Positions 33,723-41,185 of a DNA stretch of 64,000 nucleotides are shown piece by piece (position 1 is the first letter of the stretch; each line of letters opens with the position of its first letter). Source of the DNA: Frondihabitans sp. Leaf304 (GTDB taxonomy: Bacteria > Actinomycetota > Actinomycetes > Actinomycetales > Microbacteriaceae); assembly GCF_001423105.1 (NCBI RefSeq), contig NZ_LMNV01000003.1, positions 65,822-129,821 of the forward strand, read 5' to 3'. Under the pieces are notes generated by a model. That model was not told the origin of the DNA. It did not search any database and saw only the letters and a program-made list of their open reading frames with translations. Made by a program: the position numbers and the translations under genes.

Positions 33723-34910
33723 ATGGCTGACCAGACATACGACTACGTCATCATCGGCGGAGGCATGACCGCCGACGCCGCCGCCAAGGGCATCAGAGAG
33801 GTCGACGCCGACGGCTCGATCCTGATCCTGAGCGACGACGTCGATGCGCCGTACACGCGGCCTGCGCTCTCCAAGAAGCTCTGGATCGATCCGGATTACA
33901 CCCCCGACGACAACGACCTCGGCACGGTCGACGAGACCTCTGCCGAGGTCCGCTTGTCGACGAGGGTGGACCGGCTCGATCGGATCGACCGACGCGTCGT
34001 CACGACCGGTGGCGACAGCATCGGCTACGGCCGACTGCTGCTTGCCACCGGCGGGCAGCCGACGACCCTCGACCTGCCGAACGACGACGAGCGGGTCATC
34101 TACTTCCGGACCGCCGAGGACTACCGCCACCTGCGCGCCCTCTCCGGTTCGGGCAAGCACGTGGCCGTCGTCGGCGGTGGGTACATCGGCTCCGAAATCG
34201 CCGCCGCTCTCGTGCAGAACGACACCCGGGTCACCATCGTCTTTCCCGACGACCACCTCGGCGGCTCGGTCTTTCCCGAGTCGGTGCAGTCGGCATTCGA
34301 GGCCCGCTACCGCGACCACGGAGTGACGCTCGCCGCCGGTCGACGTCTTGACAAGGGCGTGACCGCGGCGGAGGGCTTCCTCCTCACCCTCGACGACGGC
34401 TCGACCCTTGAGGTCGACGGAGTGGTCGTCGGCCTCGGCATCGAGCCCTCGGTGGCACTGGCGGAGGCGTCCGGGCTGGCAGTCGACGACGGAATCGTCG
34501 TCGACCTCCGTCTCGCGACCGACGACCCCTTTATTTCGGCCGCGGGCGACGTGGCCTCGTACCCCGACGTGATCCTCGGTCGTCGTCGGGTCGAGCACGT
34601 CGACAACGCCAAAGAACAGGGCGCTGCTGCCGGACGCATCATGGCGGGCTCAGACGAGAAGTACACGCACACGCCGATGTACTACTCGAAGGTCTTCGAT
34701 CTCGCCTACGAGGCAGTCGGCACTCTCGACTCGTCGCTCCAGACGGTAGAAGACTGGAAAGACGACGATTCGGCGGTCGTCTACTACCTCGACGGCGGAG
34801 TGCCGGTGGGAGTGCTGCTCTGGAACATCGCCGACTCCACCGACAAGGCGCGGCAGGTGCTGGCCGAAGCGCGTGCGCTCGGCGCCGACAACCTCGTCGG
34901 TCTCATCTAG
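33723..34910 (+). CDS. FAD-dependent NAD(P)H oxidoreductase (ferredoxin/rubredoxin reductase-like)
   Basis: A 395-residue pyridine nucleotide-disulfide-fold reductase without a visible redox CxxC pair. The FAD motif is YVIIGGGMTADAAAKGIREV and the NAD(P) motif VAVVGGGYIGSEIAAALVQN; the second FAD motif is DPFISAAGDVASYPDV. The sequence APYTRPALSKKLW matches AIF-like and rubredoxin/ferredoxin reductases. It likely passes electrons from NAD(P)H to a small iron-sulfur protein or quinone; no such partner is adjacent. A Shine-Dalgarno (GAGGAG) lies upstream. Follows dps. Confidence 0.9.
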   Translation: MADQTYDYVIIGGGMTADAAAKGIREVDADGSILILSDDVDAPYTRPALSKKLWIDPDYTPDDNDLGTVDETSAEVRLSTRVDRLDRIDRRVVTTGGDSIGYGRLLLATGGQPTTLDLPNDDERVIYFRTAEDYRHLRALSGSGKHVAVVGGGYIGSEIAAALVQNDTRVTIVFPDDHLGGSVFPESVQSAFEARYRDHGVTLAAGRRLDKGVTAAEGFLLTLDDGSTLEVDGVVVGLGIEPSVALAEASGLAVDDGIVVDLRLATDDPFISAAGDVASYPDVILGRRRVEHVDNAKEQGAAAGRIMAGSDEKYTHTPMYYSKVFDLAYEAVGTLDSSLQTVEDWKDDDSAVVYYLDGGVPVGVLLWNIADSTDKARQVLAEARALGADNLVGLI

Positions 34911-34921
34911 CGGCCTTCGAC

Positions 34922-35776
34922 TCAGCCGAACAGTCGCGGCGGCAGCCCCGGCCGATCGAGCTCGATCGCGAAGACGCCACCGGAGAGCGGGAACTCCTCC
35001 AGCTGCTCCTCGGTGGCGTTTTCGCGAGCCGAGCCGACGTAGAGGGTCGACAGATCGGATCCTCCGATCGTGATCCCGGTGACATTCGGCGCCGGGACCT
35101 CGATCGTCTCGAGCTCTTCGCCCTCGGCCGACAGGTGCACGACGAGACCGGCTCCGTAGACCGCAGCCCAGAACTCGCCGCGGGCGTCACGCACCAGACC
35201 GTCGAAGGCGCGTCCGACCGCGAACGGCTCCAGCTCACCCAGCAGGCCGTCGGCCCCGTACGAGCCGCAGAAGACCGTCTGCACTGCCGTGTCGGTCACC
35301 CACATCGTCGAGCCGTCATCAGTGAACTCGATGCCGTTGGTCGTGCCGAAGCCTCCCCTCAACACCGTCACGTCGCCCGCCGGTGTGACGCGATAGAGCC
35401 CCGCGTCGGGATCCTCGGTCGTGACCTCCATCGCTCCGACCACGAAGTTTCCGAACGGGTCGCACTTGCCCTCGTTGAGCCGCATTCCCGGGTGGCGGTG
35501 GCCGATCGACGCGAGATCCCCAAGGATCCGGCCCTCGTCGTCTGTCTCGACGACGCGATCCCCCAGTGCCGCGATCAGCCCTCCGCCCCGCCTCGGCTGG
35601 AACGACGCCAGGGGCGGAGGCAATTCGCTCTGGCGGTCGGCCGAGCCGTCTTCCGAGGTGCGGTGCAGCAGGCCGAGCGTGATGTCGCACCAGAGCAGCT
35701 CGCTGCTGGCTGCGTCCCAGACGGGGCTCTCCATGAGGATCGCGCGGGCGTCGAGCAGAAGAGTGGGTTCGGGCAT
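34922..35776 (-). CDS. SMP-30/gluconolactonase/LRE family protein
   Basis: A 284-residue six-bladed beta-propeller lactonase or esterase. The N-terminal LLDARAILMESPVWDAASSE carries the metal-ligand glutamate, LNEGKCDPFGNFVVGAME the central asparagine/aspartate motif, and TTNGIEFTDDGSTMWVTDTA the Asn-Gly-x-x-x-S-x-D type motif typical of the family. Substrate is probably a sugar lactone. Divergent from the GH15 gene, with which a role in carbohydrate use could be shared (inference). The ATG at 35776 follows TAGACC, a near miss to the leaderless box. Confidence 0.9.
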   Translation of the reverse strand: MPEPTLLLDARAILMESPVWDAASSELLWCDITLGLLHRTSEDGSADRQSELPPPLASFQPRRGGGLIAALGDRVVETDDEGRILGDLASIGHRHPGMRLNEGKCDPFGNFVVGAMEVTTEDPDAGLYRVTPAGDVTVLRGGFGTTNGIEFTDDGSTMWVTDTAVQTVFCGSYGADGLLGELEPFAVGRAFDGLVRDARGEFWAAVYGAGLVVHLSAEGEELETIEVPAPNVTGITIGGSDLSTLYVGSARENATEEQLEEFPLSGGVFAIELDRPGLPPRLFG

Positions 35777-35864
35777 GCCCCCGGTCTATCAGACTGGCGC
35801 CGAACTGCGGGGATCACGGGGGACGCCTCCCCTTTCGCCCAGCCGCGGGGAGCAGGCTAAAGGG

Positions 35865-37721
35865 GTGACTAACACCCTCGAGCCCACCACCGTCCGCAAC
35901 TGGCGAACGCCGTCGATTCGTGAAGACGGCTACGTGCCGCTCCGCTCCTACGGGGTCATCGGCGACGGACGCACCGTCGCGCTGATCGCCGACGACGGTC
36001 AGATCGACTGGCTGCCCATGCCCGAAATGGACACCGACCCGGTCATCGCCGGCATCGTCGACTCCGGCAAGGGCGGTCGCTTCGAGTTGCGCCCGGTCAC
36101 CGACGATTTCGAGGTCGACCGCTCGTACATCCCCGGCAGCAACGTGCTGACCACCCGGTTCCGTACGCCGACCGGAGTCGTCGAGATTACCGACGCGCTC
36201 GTCACCGGTGTCGCCGGGCGCCTGCCCTGGTCGGAGCTGGTGCGCCGCATCGAGGGCGTCGAGGGGTCGGTCGATCTCGCCTGGGCGGTCATTCCGGGCA
36301 ACACCTTCGGCACGAACCCCATCGAGCGCATCGACACCGTCCACGGCCCCCTGCTTCGGGCCGGCGACATCAATCTGATCCTGATCGGCTCCGAGCACGG
36401 CCGGACCGACCCGACCGACGAGGGCGACGGCGTCTCCGACGGACCGCTGGAGTTCCGCGGTGCGTTCACGACGACGCCCGGCTCGCGCACGATCCTCTGC
36501 CTGTGCGGCACGAAAGACGAACCGATCCACATCCCGAACGCCGACGTCGTCGATCAGGGCATTGACCGCACCATCGACAACTGGGCGCTGTGGTCGAAGA
36601 ACTTCTCCTGGGACGGCGCCTGGTCGGAGGCGGTCACCCGCTCGACTCTCGCCCTCAAACTCCTCATCTACAGCCCCACCGGTGCCATCGCCGCGGCCTC
36701 GACCGCGGGGCTCCCCGAGAACCTCAACGGCAACAAGAACTGGGACTACCGCTTCGCCTGGGTGCGCGACCTGGCGTACACCGTCGAGGCGCTGCTCAAT
36801 TTCGGGCTTCGAGAAGAGCCGCATGCCGCGGTGTCATGGATCCTGAAGTCCCTCAAAGAGCACGGCCCCGACATCAACATCTTCTTCTCGCTCGACGGCA
36901 GCCTTCCCGAGGATCCCACTGAGACCGGCTCAGAAGGATGGCACGGCATCGGCCCGGTCTACTCGGGCAACCCGGCTTCCGGTCAGCTGCAGCTCGGCGT
37001 TTACGCCGACATCCTCGCGATCATGAGCCAGTACGCCTCAGGCGGCAACATCATCGATGCCGGCACCGACAAACTGCTCTGCGCTTTCGCCGACGACGCC
37101 TGCCAGCAGTGGCAGAAGAAGGACTCGGGCATGTGGGAGCTCGAGGAGCTCCAGCACTACACCTCGAGCAAGATGGGCTGCTGGCAGGCGATCGACGCGG
37201 CCTGCCACCTCGCCGACATCGGACAGCTCCACCCCGAGCCCGACGACCTGGCGCACTGGGTGAAGAACAAGAAGATGATCGAGGAGTGGGTCGACGAGCA
37301 CGGCTGGTCGGAAGAGCTCGGCTCCTACGTGATGTACCCGGGCTCCTCGAAGATCGACGCGTCGGTCTTGCTGCACGCTCCCACCGGCTTCGACCGCGGC
37401 GAGCGCATGTCGTCGACGATCGACACCCTGCGCCGCGACCTCGGCGTCGGTCCGCTTCTCTACCGCTACTCCGGCATGGACGATGAAGAGGGCACCTTTG
37501 TGGCCTGCGCCTTCTGGGCGGTGTCGGCGCTCGCCTGTGTCGGGCGTCTCGACGAAGCGACCGCGCTCATGGACGAGCTCGTCGAGCAGGTCAACGACGT
37601 CGGCATGCTGGCCGAGATGATCGCCGAGGACGGCAGCTTCCTCGGAAACCTGCCGCAGGGTCTCAGCCACCTCGCGCTCGTCAACGCCGCGATCACAATT
37701 CACGAGCTCTCGACGAAGTAG
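35865..37721 (+). CDS. Glycoside hydrolase family 15 protein (glucoamylase or trehalase)
   Basis: A 618-residue cytoplasmic glycosidase. The N-terminal beta-sandwich domain begins YVPLRSYGVIGDGRTVALIA and DDGQIDWLPMPEMD, typical of GH15 trehalases and glucoamylases. The (alpha/alpha)6 barrel includes NWDYRFAWVRDLAYTVEALL and later GTFVACAFWAVSALACVGRL, with barrel glutamates as likely acid/base. In actinobacteria this type includes trehalase (TreH), so trehalose hydrolysis is a strong option. Starts at GTG 35865; the open frame upstream is the antisense of the lactonase gene. The maltokinase gene 15 kb to the left belongs to the same glucan network. Confidence 0.93.
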   Translation: MTNTLEPTTVRNWRTPSIREDGYVPLRSYGVIGDGRTVALIADDGQIDWLPMPEMDTDPVIAGIVDSGKGGRFELRPVTDDFEVDRSYIPGSNVLTTRFRTPTGVVEITDALVTGVAGRLPWSELVRRIEGVEGSVDLAWAVIPGNTFGTNPIERIDTVHGPLLRAGDINLILIGSEHGRTDPTDEGDGVSDGPLEFRGAFTTTPGSRTILCLCGTKDEPIHIPNADVVDQGIDRTIDNWALWSKNFSWDGAWSEAVTRSTLALKLLIYSPTGAIAAASTAGLPENLNGNKNWDYRFAWVRDLAYTVEALLNFGLREEPHAAVSWILKSLKEHGPDINIFFSLDGSLPEDPTETGSEGWHGIGPVYSGNPASGQLQLGVYADILAIMSQYASGGNIIDAGTDKLLCAFADDACQQWQKKDSGMWELEELQHYTSSKMGCWQAIDAACHLADIGQLHPEPDDLAHWVKNKKMIEEWVDEHGWSEELGSYVMYPGSSKIDASVLLHAPTGFDRGERMSSTIDTLRRDLGVGPLLYRYSGMDDEEGTFVACAFWAVSALACVGRLDEATALMDELVEQVNDVGMLAEMIAEDGSFLGNLPQGLSHLALVNAAITIHELSTK

Positions 37722-37752
37722 CGGCCTGGCGGCTGCGGCCGTGAGACGTGTT

Positions 37753-37792
37753 GCGGACTGACCGCCCTGCCGCGGCAAGGCGGTTAGTCCGC
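37753..37792. repeat. Palindrome between converging genes
   Basis: Arms GCGGACTGACCGCC (37753-37766) and GGCGGTTAGTCCGC (37779-37792), 13 of 14 matched, around CTGCCGCGGCAA, itself partly self-complementary. It lies 32 bases after the GH15 stop and 61 before the amidohydrolase stop; a likely two-way terminator. Confidence 0.8.
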
Positions 37793-37853
37793 TTCGTGTC
37801 TGCAGGCTTCGTGTCTCTGCCGGCTTCAGTTCTCTGTAGCCCGCGACCTGTCG

Positions 37854-39101
37854 TCAGCCAGCGAAACGAGTGAGACGCTCGACGGTCCGGCCGACACGAG
37901 CGGCGTCGTCCCACTCGTAGACCGTCGCCCCCGAGATGAGCACGCGCTCCGCGCGCGACTGCACGTCGAGGGGGTCACCCGACCAGATGACGACATCGCC
38001 GTCCAGTCCCGGCTTGAGCGACCCGATCCGCGAGTCGAGCCCGAGAATCGCGGCCGGGTTGCTCGTCAGTGCGGCCAGAGCGACATCCTTCGGCAGACCC
38101 TCCTTCACCGCCAATGACGCCTGGTGCACGAGGTAGTTGATCGGCACGACGGGTGCATCCGTGGTGATCGCCACGGTCACGCCGGCCCGGTGAAGGGCGG
38201 CGAGGTTCGAGATCGCGCGATCCCGGAGCTCCACCTTCGACCTCGAGGTGAAGAGCGGCCCGTAGATCACGGGGATGTTCTTCTCGGCGAGCACGTCGGC
38301 GAGCTTGTGGCCCTCCGTCCCGTGGTTGACGATGAGTCGATAGCCGAACTCCTCGGCGAGGCGGATGGCCGTCGCGATGTCGTCGTGGCGGTGGGTGTGC
38401 TGATCCCAGGCGAGTTCGCCGTCGAGCACACGACCCAGGGTCTCGAGGCGGAGGTCGCGCCGGAAGGGCTCGCCCTTCTCGGCGGCGGCCTGGCGCTGGG
38501 CCACGTAGAACCGCGCATCCTCGAACGCCTGACGGAGGACGTAGGCAACACCGAGTCGGGTCGACGGCATGGCGTCCTTCCCGCCGTAGACGCGCTTGGG
38601 GTTCTCCCCCAGGGCGGACTTGACGCTCACCGAGTCGGAGATGATCTGCTCGTCGATGGTTCGTCCACCCCACGTCTTGATCGCGACACTGAGACCACCG
38701 ATGACGTTTCCGCTGCCGGGCTTGACGAGGATGCTCGTGATGCCACCCGACAACGCGTCACGGAAGCCCTCGTCGTCGATGTCGATGGCGTCGACGGCCC
38801 GGACACCTGCGGTGTTCGGATCGGTGAGTTCGTTCGTGTCGTTTCCGGCGGATCCATTGGCCTCCTCGTGAATGCCGACGTGCCCGTGCGCCTCGACGAA
38901 GCCGGGAACGACCCACCGGCCGCCCGCATCGATGACGGTGGCGCCCTCCGGCACCGTGACGTCAGCCGCCGGCCCGACGGCTGTGATGAGTCCGTCCTCG
39001 ATGAGGACGGTGCCCCCGTCGATCGGAGCGGAAGTCACCGGGACCACGTGGCCTCCGGTGATGGCGACAACAGACGGAACGTGCAGAAGAGAAGTGGTCA
39101 T
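37854..39101 (-). CDS. Amidohydrolase (imidazolonepropionase-like)
   Basis: A 415-residue metal-dependent hydrolase. After a short beta-sandwich domain the first metal motif is FVEAHGHVGIHEEANGS (HxH), with later histidines in AWDQHTHRHDDIATAIRLAE and IVNHGTEGHKLADVL and the terminal aspartate in VAITTDAPVVPIN. GDVVIWSGDPLDVQSRAERV closes the beta domain. The family includes imidazolonepropionase, prolidase-like and other amidases; no histidine-degradation genes are near, so substrate is unknown. The ATG at 39101 follows TACGGT by six bases that read GGAGGG, so both leaderless and Shine-Dalgarno starts are possible. Confidence 0.9.
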   Translation of the reverse strand: MTTSLLHVPSVVAITGGHVVPVTSAPIDGGTVLIEDGLITAVGPAADVTVPEGATVIDAGGRWVVPGFVEAHGHVGIHEEANGSAGNDTNELTDPNTAGVRAVDAIDIDDEGFRDALSGGITSILVKPGSGNVIGGLSVAIKTWGGRTIDEQIISDSVSVKSALGENPKRVYGGKDAMPSTRLGVAYVLRQAFEDARFYVAQRQAAAEKGEPFRRDLRLETLGRVLDGELAWDQHTHRHDDIATAIRLAEEFGYRLIVNHGTEGHKLADVLAEKNIPVIYGPLFTSRSKVELRDRAISNLAALHRAGVTVAITTDAPVVPINYLVHQASLAVKEGLPKDVALAALTSNPAAILGLDSRIGSLKPGLDGDVVIWSGDPLDVQSRAERVLISGATVYEWDDAARVGRTVERLTRFAG

Positions 39102-39107
39102 CCCTCC

Positions 39108-39113
39108 ACCGTA
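39108..39113 (-). promoter_or_regulatory. TACGGT -10-like box of the amidohydrolase gene
   Basis: On the minus strand TACGGT, then GGAGGG, then ATG at 39101. The spacer looks like a Shine-Dalgarno placed too close, so either reading is open. Confidence 0.5.
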
Positions 39114-39136
39114 CGACGCCGCGCGAGGCTCCGCGG

Positions 39137-40078
39137 TCAGCCGGCTTTTTTCGCCTCGGGCTTTTTGGCGGCGGGCTTCTTGGCGGCGGGGGTCTTCTTC
39201 GCGGCCGACTTCTTGGCCGCAGGCTTCTTGGCCGCAGGCTTCTTGCTCGCCGGCTTGCCCTGCTTGGCGGCACGGTTCTTCTCGACGCTCGCGCGCAGGG
39301 CGTCCATCAGGTCGATGACCTCGCCGCCCTTCTTCGTGTCGTCACTCTCGTCGTCCTCCGTCTCGCCGAACGTCGCATCGGTGTCGAGCGACTCCCCCTC
39401 TTTGAGCTTGGCGTCGATCAGCTGCTGCAGTTCGCGCTGGTAGTCGTCGCTGAAGTCGGCCGGCTCGAAGTCGTCGCTCAGGCTGTCGACGAGGCTCGCC
39501 GACATGTCGAGCTCCTTGTCGGTGATGCGGATCGCCTTCGACAGCGCCGGGAAGTCCGCCTCGCGCACCTCGTCGTCCCAGAGCAGCGACTGCAGCATGA
39601 GCGTCTTGCCCCGCACGCGCAGGGCGCCGAGCCGCGTCTTCTGGCGCAGCGAGAAATGCACGATCGCGGTGCGATCGGTCTCCTCGAGGGTGCGACGGAG
39701 CAGCACGTACGCTTTGGCGGACGAGCCGTCCGGCTCGAGGAAATACGACCGGTCGAACATGATCGGATCGAGCTGATCGCTTGGCACAAACTCGAGCACG
39801 TCGATTTCGCGACTCTTCTCTTCGGGCAGCGACTTCAGGTCGTCGCTCGACAGAACCACTGTCTGGTCGCCGTCGTCGTACGCCTTGTCGATGTGCTCGT
39901 AGTCGACCACCTTGCCGCAGACCTCGCAGCGCCGCTGGTATCGGATCCTGCCCCCGTCTTTGTCGTGTACCTGATGCAGCGAGATGTCGTGGTCTTCGGT
40001 CGCGCTGTAGACCTTCACCGGCACGTTGACGAGGCCGAAGGTGATGGCGCCTTTCCAGATGCTTCGCATGCGGGCCAT
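39137..40078 (-). CDS. ku: Ku protein (non-homologous end joining)
   Basis: A 313-residue bacterial Ku, which forms a homodimer ring on broken DNA ends and recruits LigD. The core begins MRSIWKGAITFGLVNVPVKV and includes RIRYQRRCEVCGKVVDYEHI and SREIDVLEFVPSDQLDPIMF, all typical. After about residue 255 a low-complexity tail of Lys-Lys-Pro-Ala-Ala repeats follows; such tails bind DNA in actinobacterial Ku. Starts at 40078 or 40069 (second Met). Divergent from an SDR gene and ligD, the partner ligase, 1.1 kb away. Confidence 0.96.
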   Translation of the reverse strand: MARMRSIWKGAITFGLVNVPVKVYSATEDHDISLHQVHDKDGGRIRYQRRCEVCGKVVDYEHIDKAYDDGDQTVVLSSDDLKSLPEEKSREIDVLEFVPSDQLDPIMFDRSYFLEPDGSSAKAYVLLRRTLEETDRTAIVHFSLRQKTRLGALRVRGKTLMLQSLLWDDEVREADFPALSKAIRITDKELDMSASLVDSLSDDFEPADFSDDYQRELQQLIDAKLKEGESLDTDATFGETEDDESDDTKKGGEVIDLMDALRASVEKNRAAKQGKPASKKPAAKKPAAKKSAAKKTPAAKKPAAKKPEAKKAG

Positions 40079-40151
40079 TGTGCCCCGGTGCCGGGGGCGG
40101 CGACCGTGTCGACGGCCGTAGGCTGCGGCGTGACTCGAGCCAACAAGCGCG

Positions 40152-40220
40152 GAAAGTGACGCGCATCGGCCATGGCGACGTGGCGCGCCGCGACGGTTTG
40201 GCCGATCCGCGTCACTTCGC
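40152..40220. repeat. Inverted repeat in the ku/SDR divergent region
   Basis: GAAAGTGACGCGCATCGGCC (40152-40171) pairs with 40200-40220 with one mismatch inside GTGACGCGCATCGGCC and a short bulge. The spacer contains GGCGCGCCGCG. Unlike most palindromes in this window it lies between divergent genes, so a control role is possible. Confidence 0.7.
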
Positions 40221-40284
40221 GGGGCGGGGCGGCCACACGACAGCTGAGGGGACAGGCGGGCCCCACGCGAGTTGACTGGTGCTC

Positions 40285-41172
40285 ATGAGCCAGCTCGACA
40301 AAAAAGACCCGATCAGCCTCTACCCGAAGCCGCCGTTCCCGAAGCAGGAGCAGTCGATCCCGGGGCTCGCCAGTGCCATGCAGCCCAAACCCGACCATGG
40401 CGAGACGAGCTATGTCGGCAGCGGCCGATTGAGGGGGTTCCGCGGCCTCGTCACTGGCGCCGACTCCGGCATCGGCCGTGCCGCCGCGATCTCGATGTCG
40501 CGCGAAGGTGCCGACCTGGTGCTCAACTATCTTCCCGACGAGCAGTCGGACGCCGAGGAGGTGCGCGACCTCCTCGAGTCGGAGGGACGCAAGGCCGTCC
40601 TCATACCGGGCGACATCTCGGACGAGCAGTTCTGCTTCCACCTCGTCGGACGCGCGGTCGAGGCCCTCGGCGGCCTTGACGCCCTCGTCATGGTTGCAGC
40701 CCACCAGGAGGTCAGCGAAGACATCCTCGACATGAAAACCGAGAGCCTCGAGGCGACGTTCAAGACGAACATCTACTCGCTCTTCTGGCTCAGCCAGGCG
40801 GCGATCCCGCATCTGGAGCCTGGATCCTCGATCGTCACCACCGGGTCGATCCAGGGCGCGCAGCCCTCCCCCGACAAGCTCGACTACGCCGTCTCGAAGG
40901 GGGCGATCGGTGTCTTCACGGCAGCTCTCGCGCAGCAGCTCGCACCGAAGGGGATCCGCGTCAACTCGGTCGCTCCCGGCCCCGTCTGGACTCCGCTCCA
41001 GCCGGCCTCGTCGGATGGCGAGACCGTGAGCCAGTTCGGGTCGCAGGCCCCGTACGGCCGACCCGGGCAACCCGCCGAGCTCGGCGCAGCGTACGTGCAC
41101 CTCATCAGCCCCGAGTCGAGCTACACCTCGGGCACGACCATCACGATCGCTGGCGCGACTCCGGCGTACTAG
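40285..41172 (+). CDS. SDR family oxidoreductase
   Basis: A 295-residue classical short-chain dehydrogenase with an N-terminal extension (about 50 residues, ISLYPKPPFPKQEQ) as in YhdG/YghA-type stress-linked SDRs. The cofactor motif is LVTGADSGIGRAAAISMSR, the catalytic serine is in TTGSIQGAQ and the YxxxK motif is LDYAVSKGAIGV. The C-terminus VHLISPESSYTSGTTITIAG is typical. It uses NAD(P)H; the substrate is unknown. ATG 40285 is chosen over GTG 40279. The ligD gene starts 14 bases downstream, so both are likely on one transcript. Confidence 0.92.
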   Translation: MSQLDKKDPISLYPKPPFPKQEQSIPGLASAMQPKPDHGETSYVGSGRLRGFRGLVTGADSGIGRAAAISMSREGADLVLNYLPDEQSDAEEVRDLLESEGRKAVLIPGDISDEQFCFHLVGRAVEALGGLDALVMVAAHQEVSEDILDMKTESLEATFKTNIYSLFWLSQAAIPHLEPGSSIVTTGSIQGAQPSPDKLDYAVSKGAIGVFTAALAQQLAPKGIRVNSVAPGPVWTPLQPASSDGETVSQFGSQAPYGRPGQPAELGAAYVHLISPESSYTSGTTITIAGATPAY

Positions 41173-41185
41173 GCCGGAGGGCACC

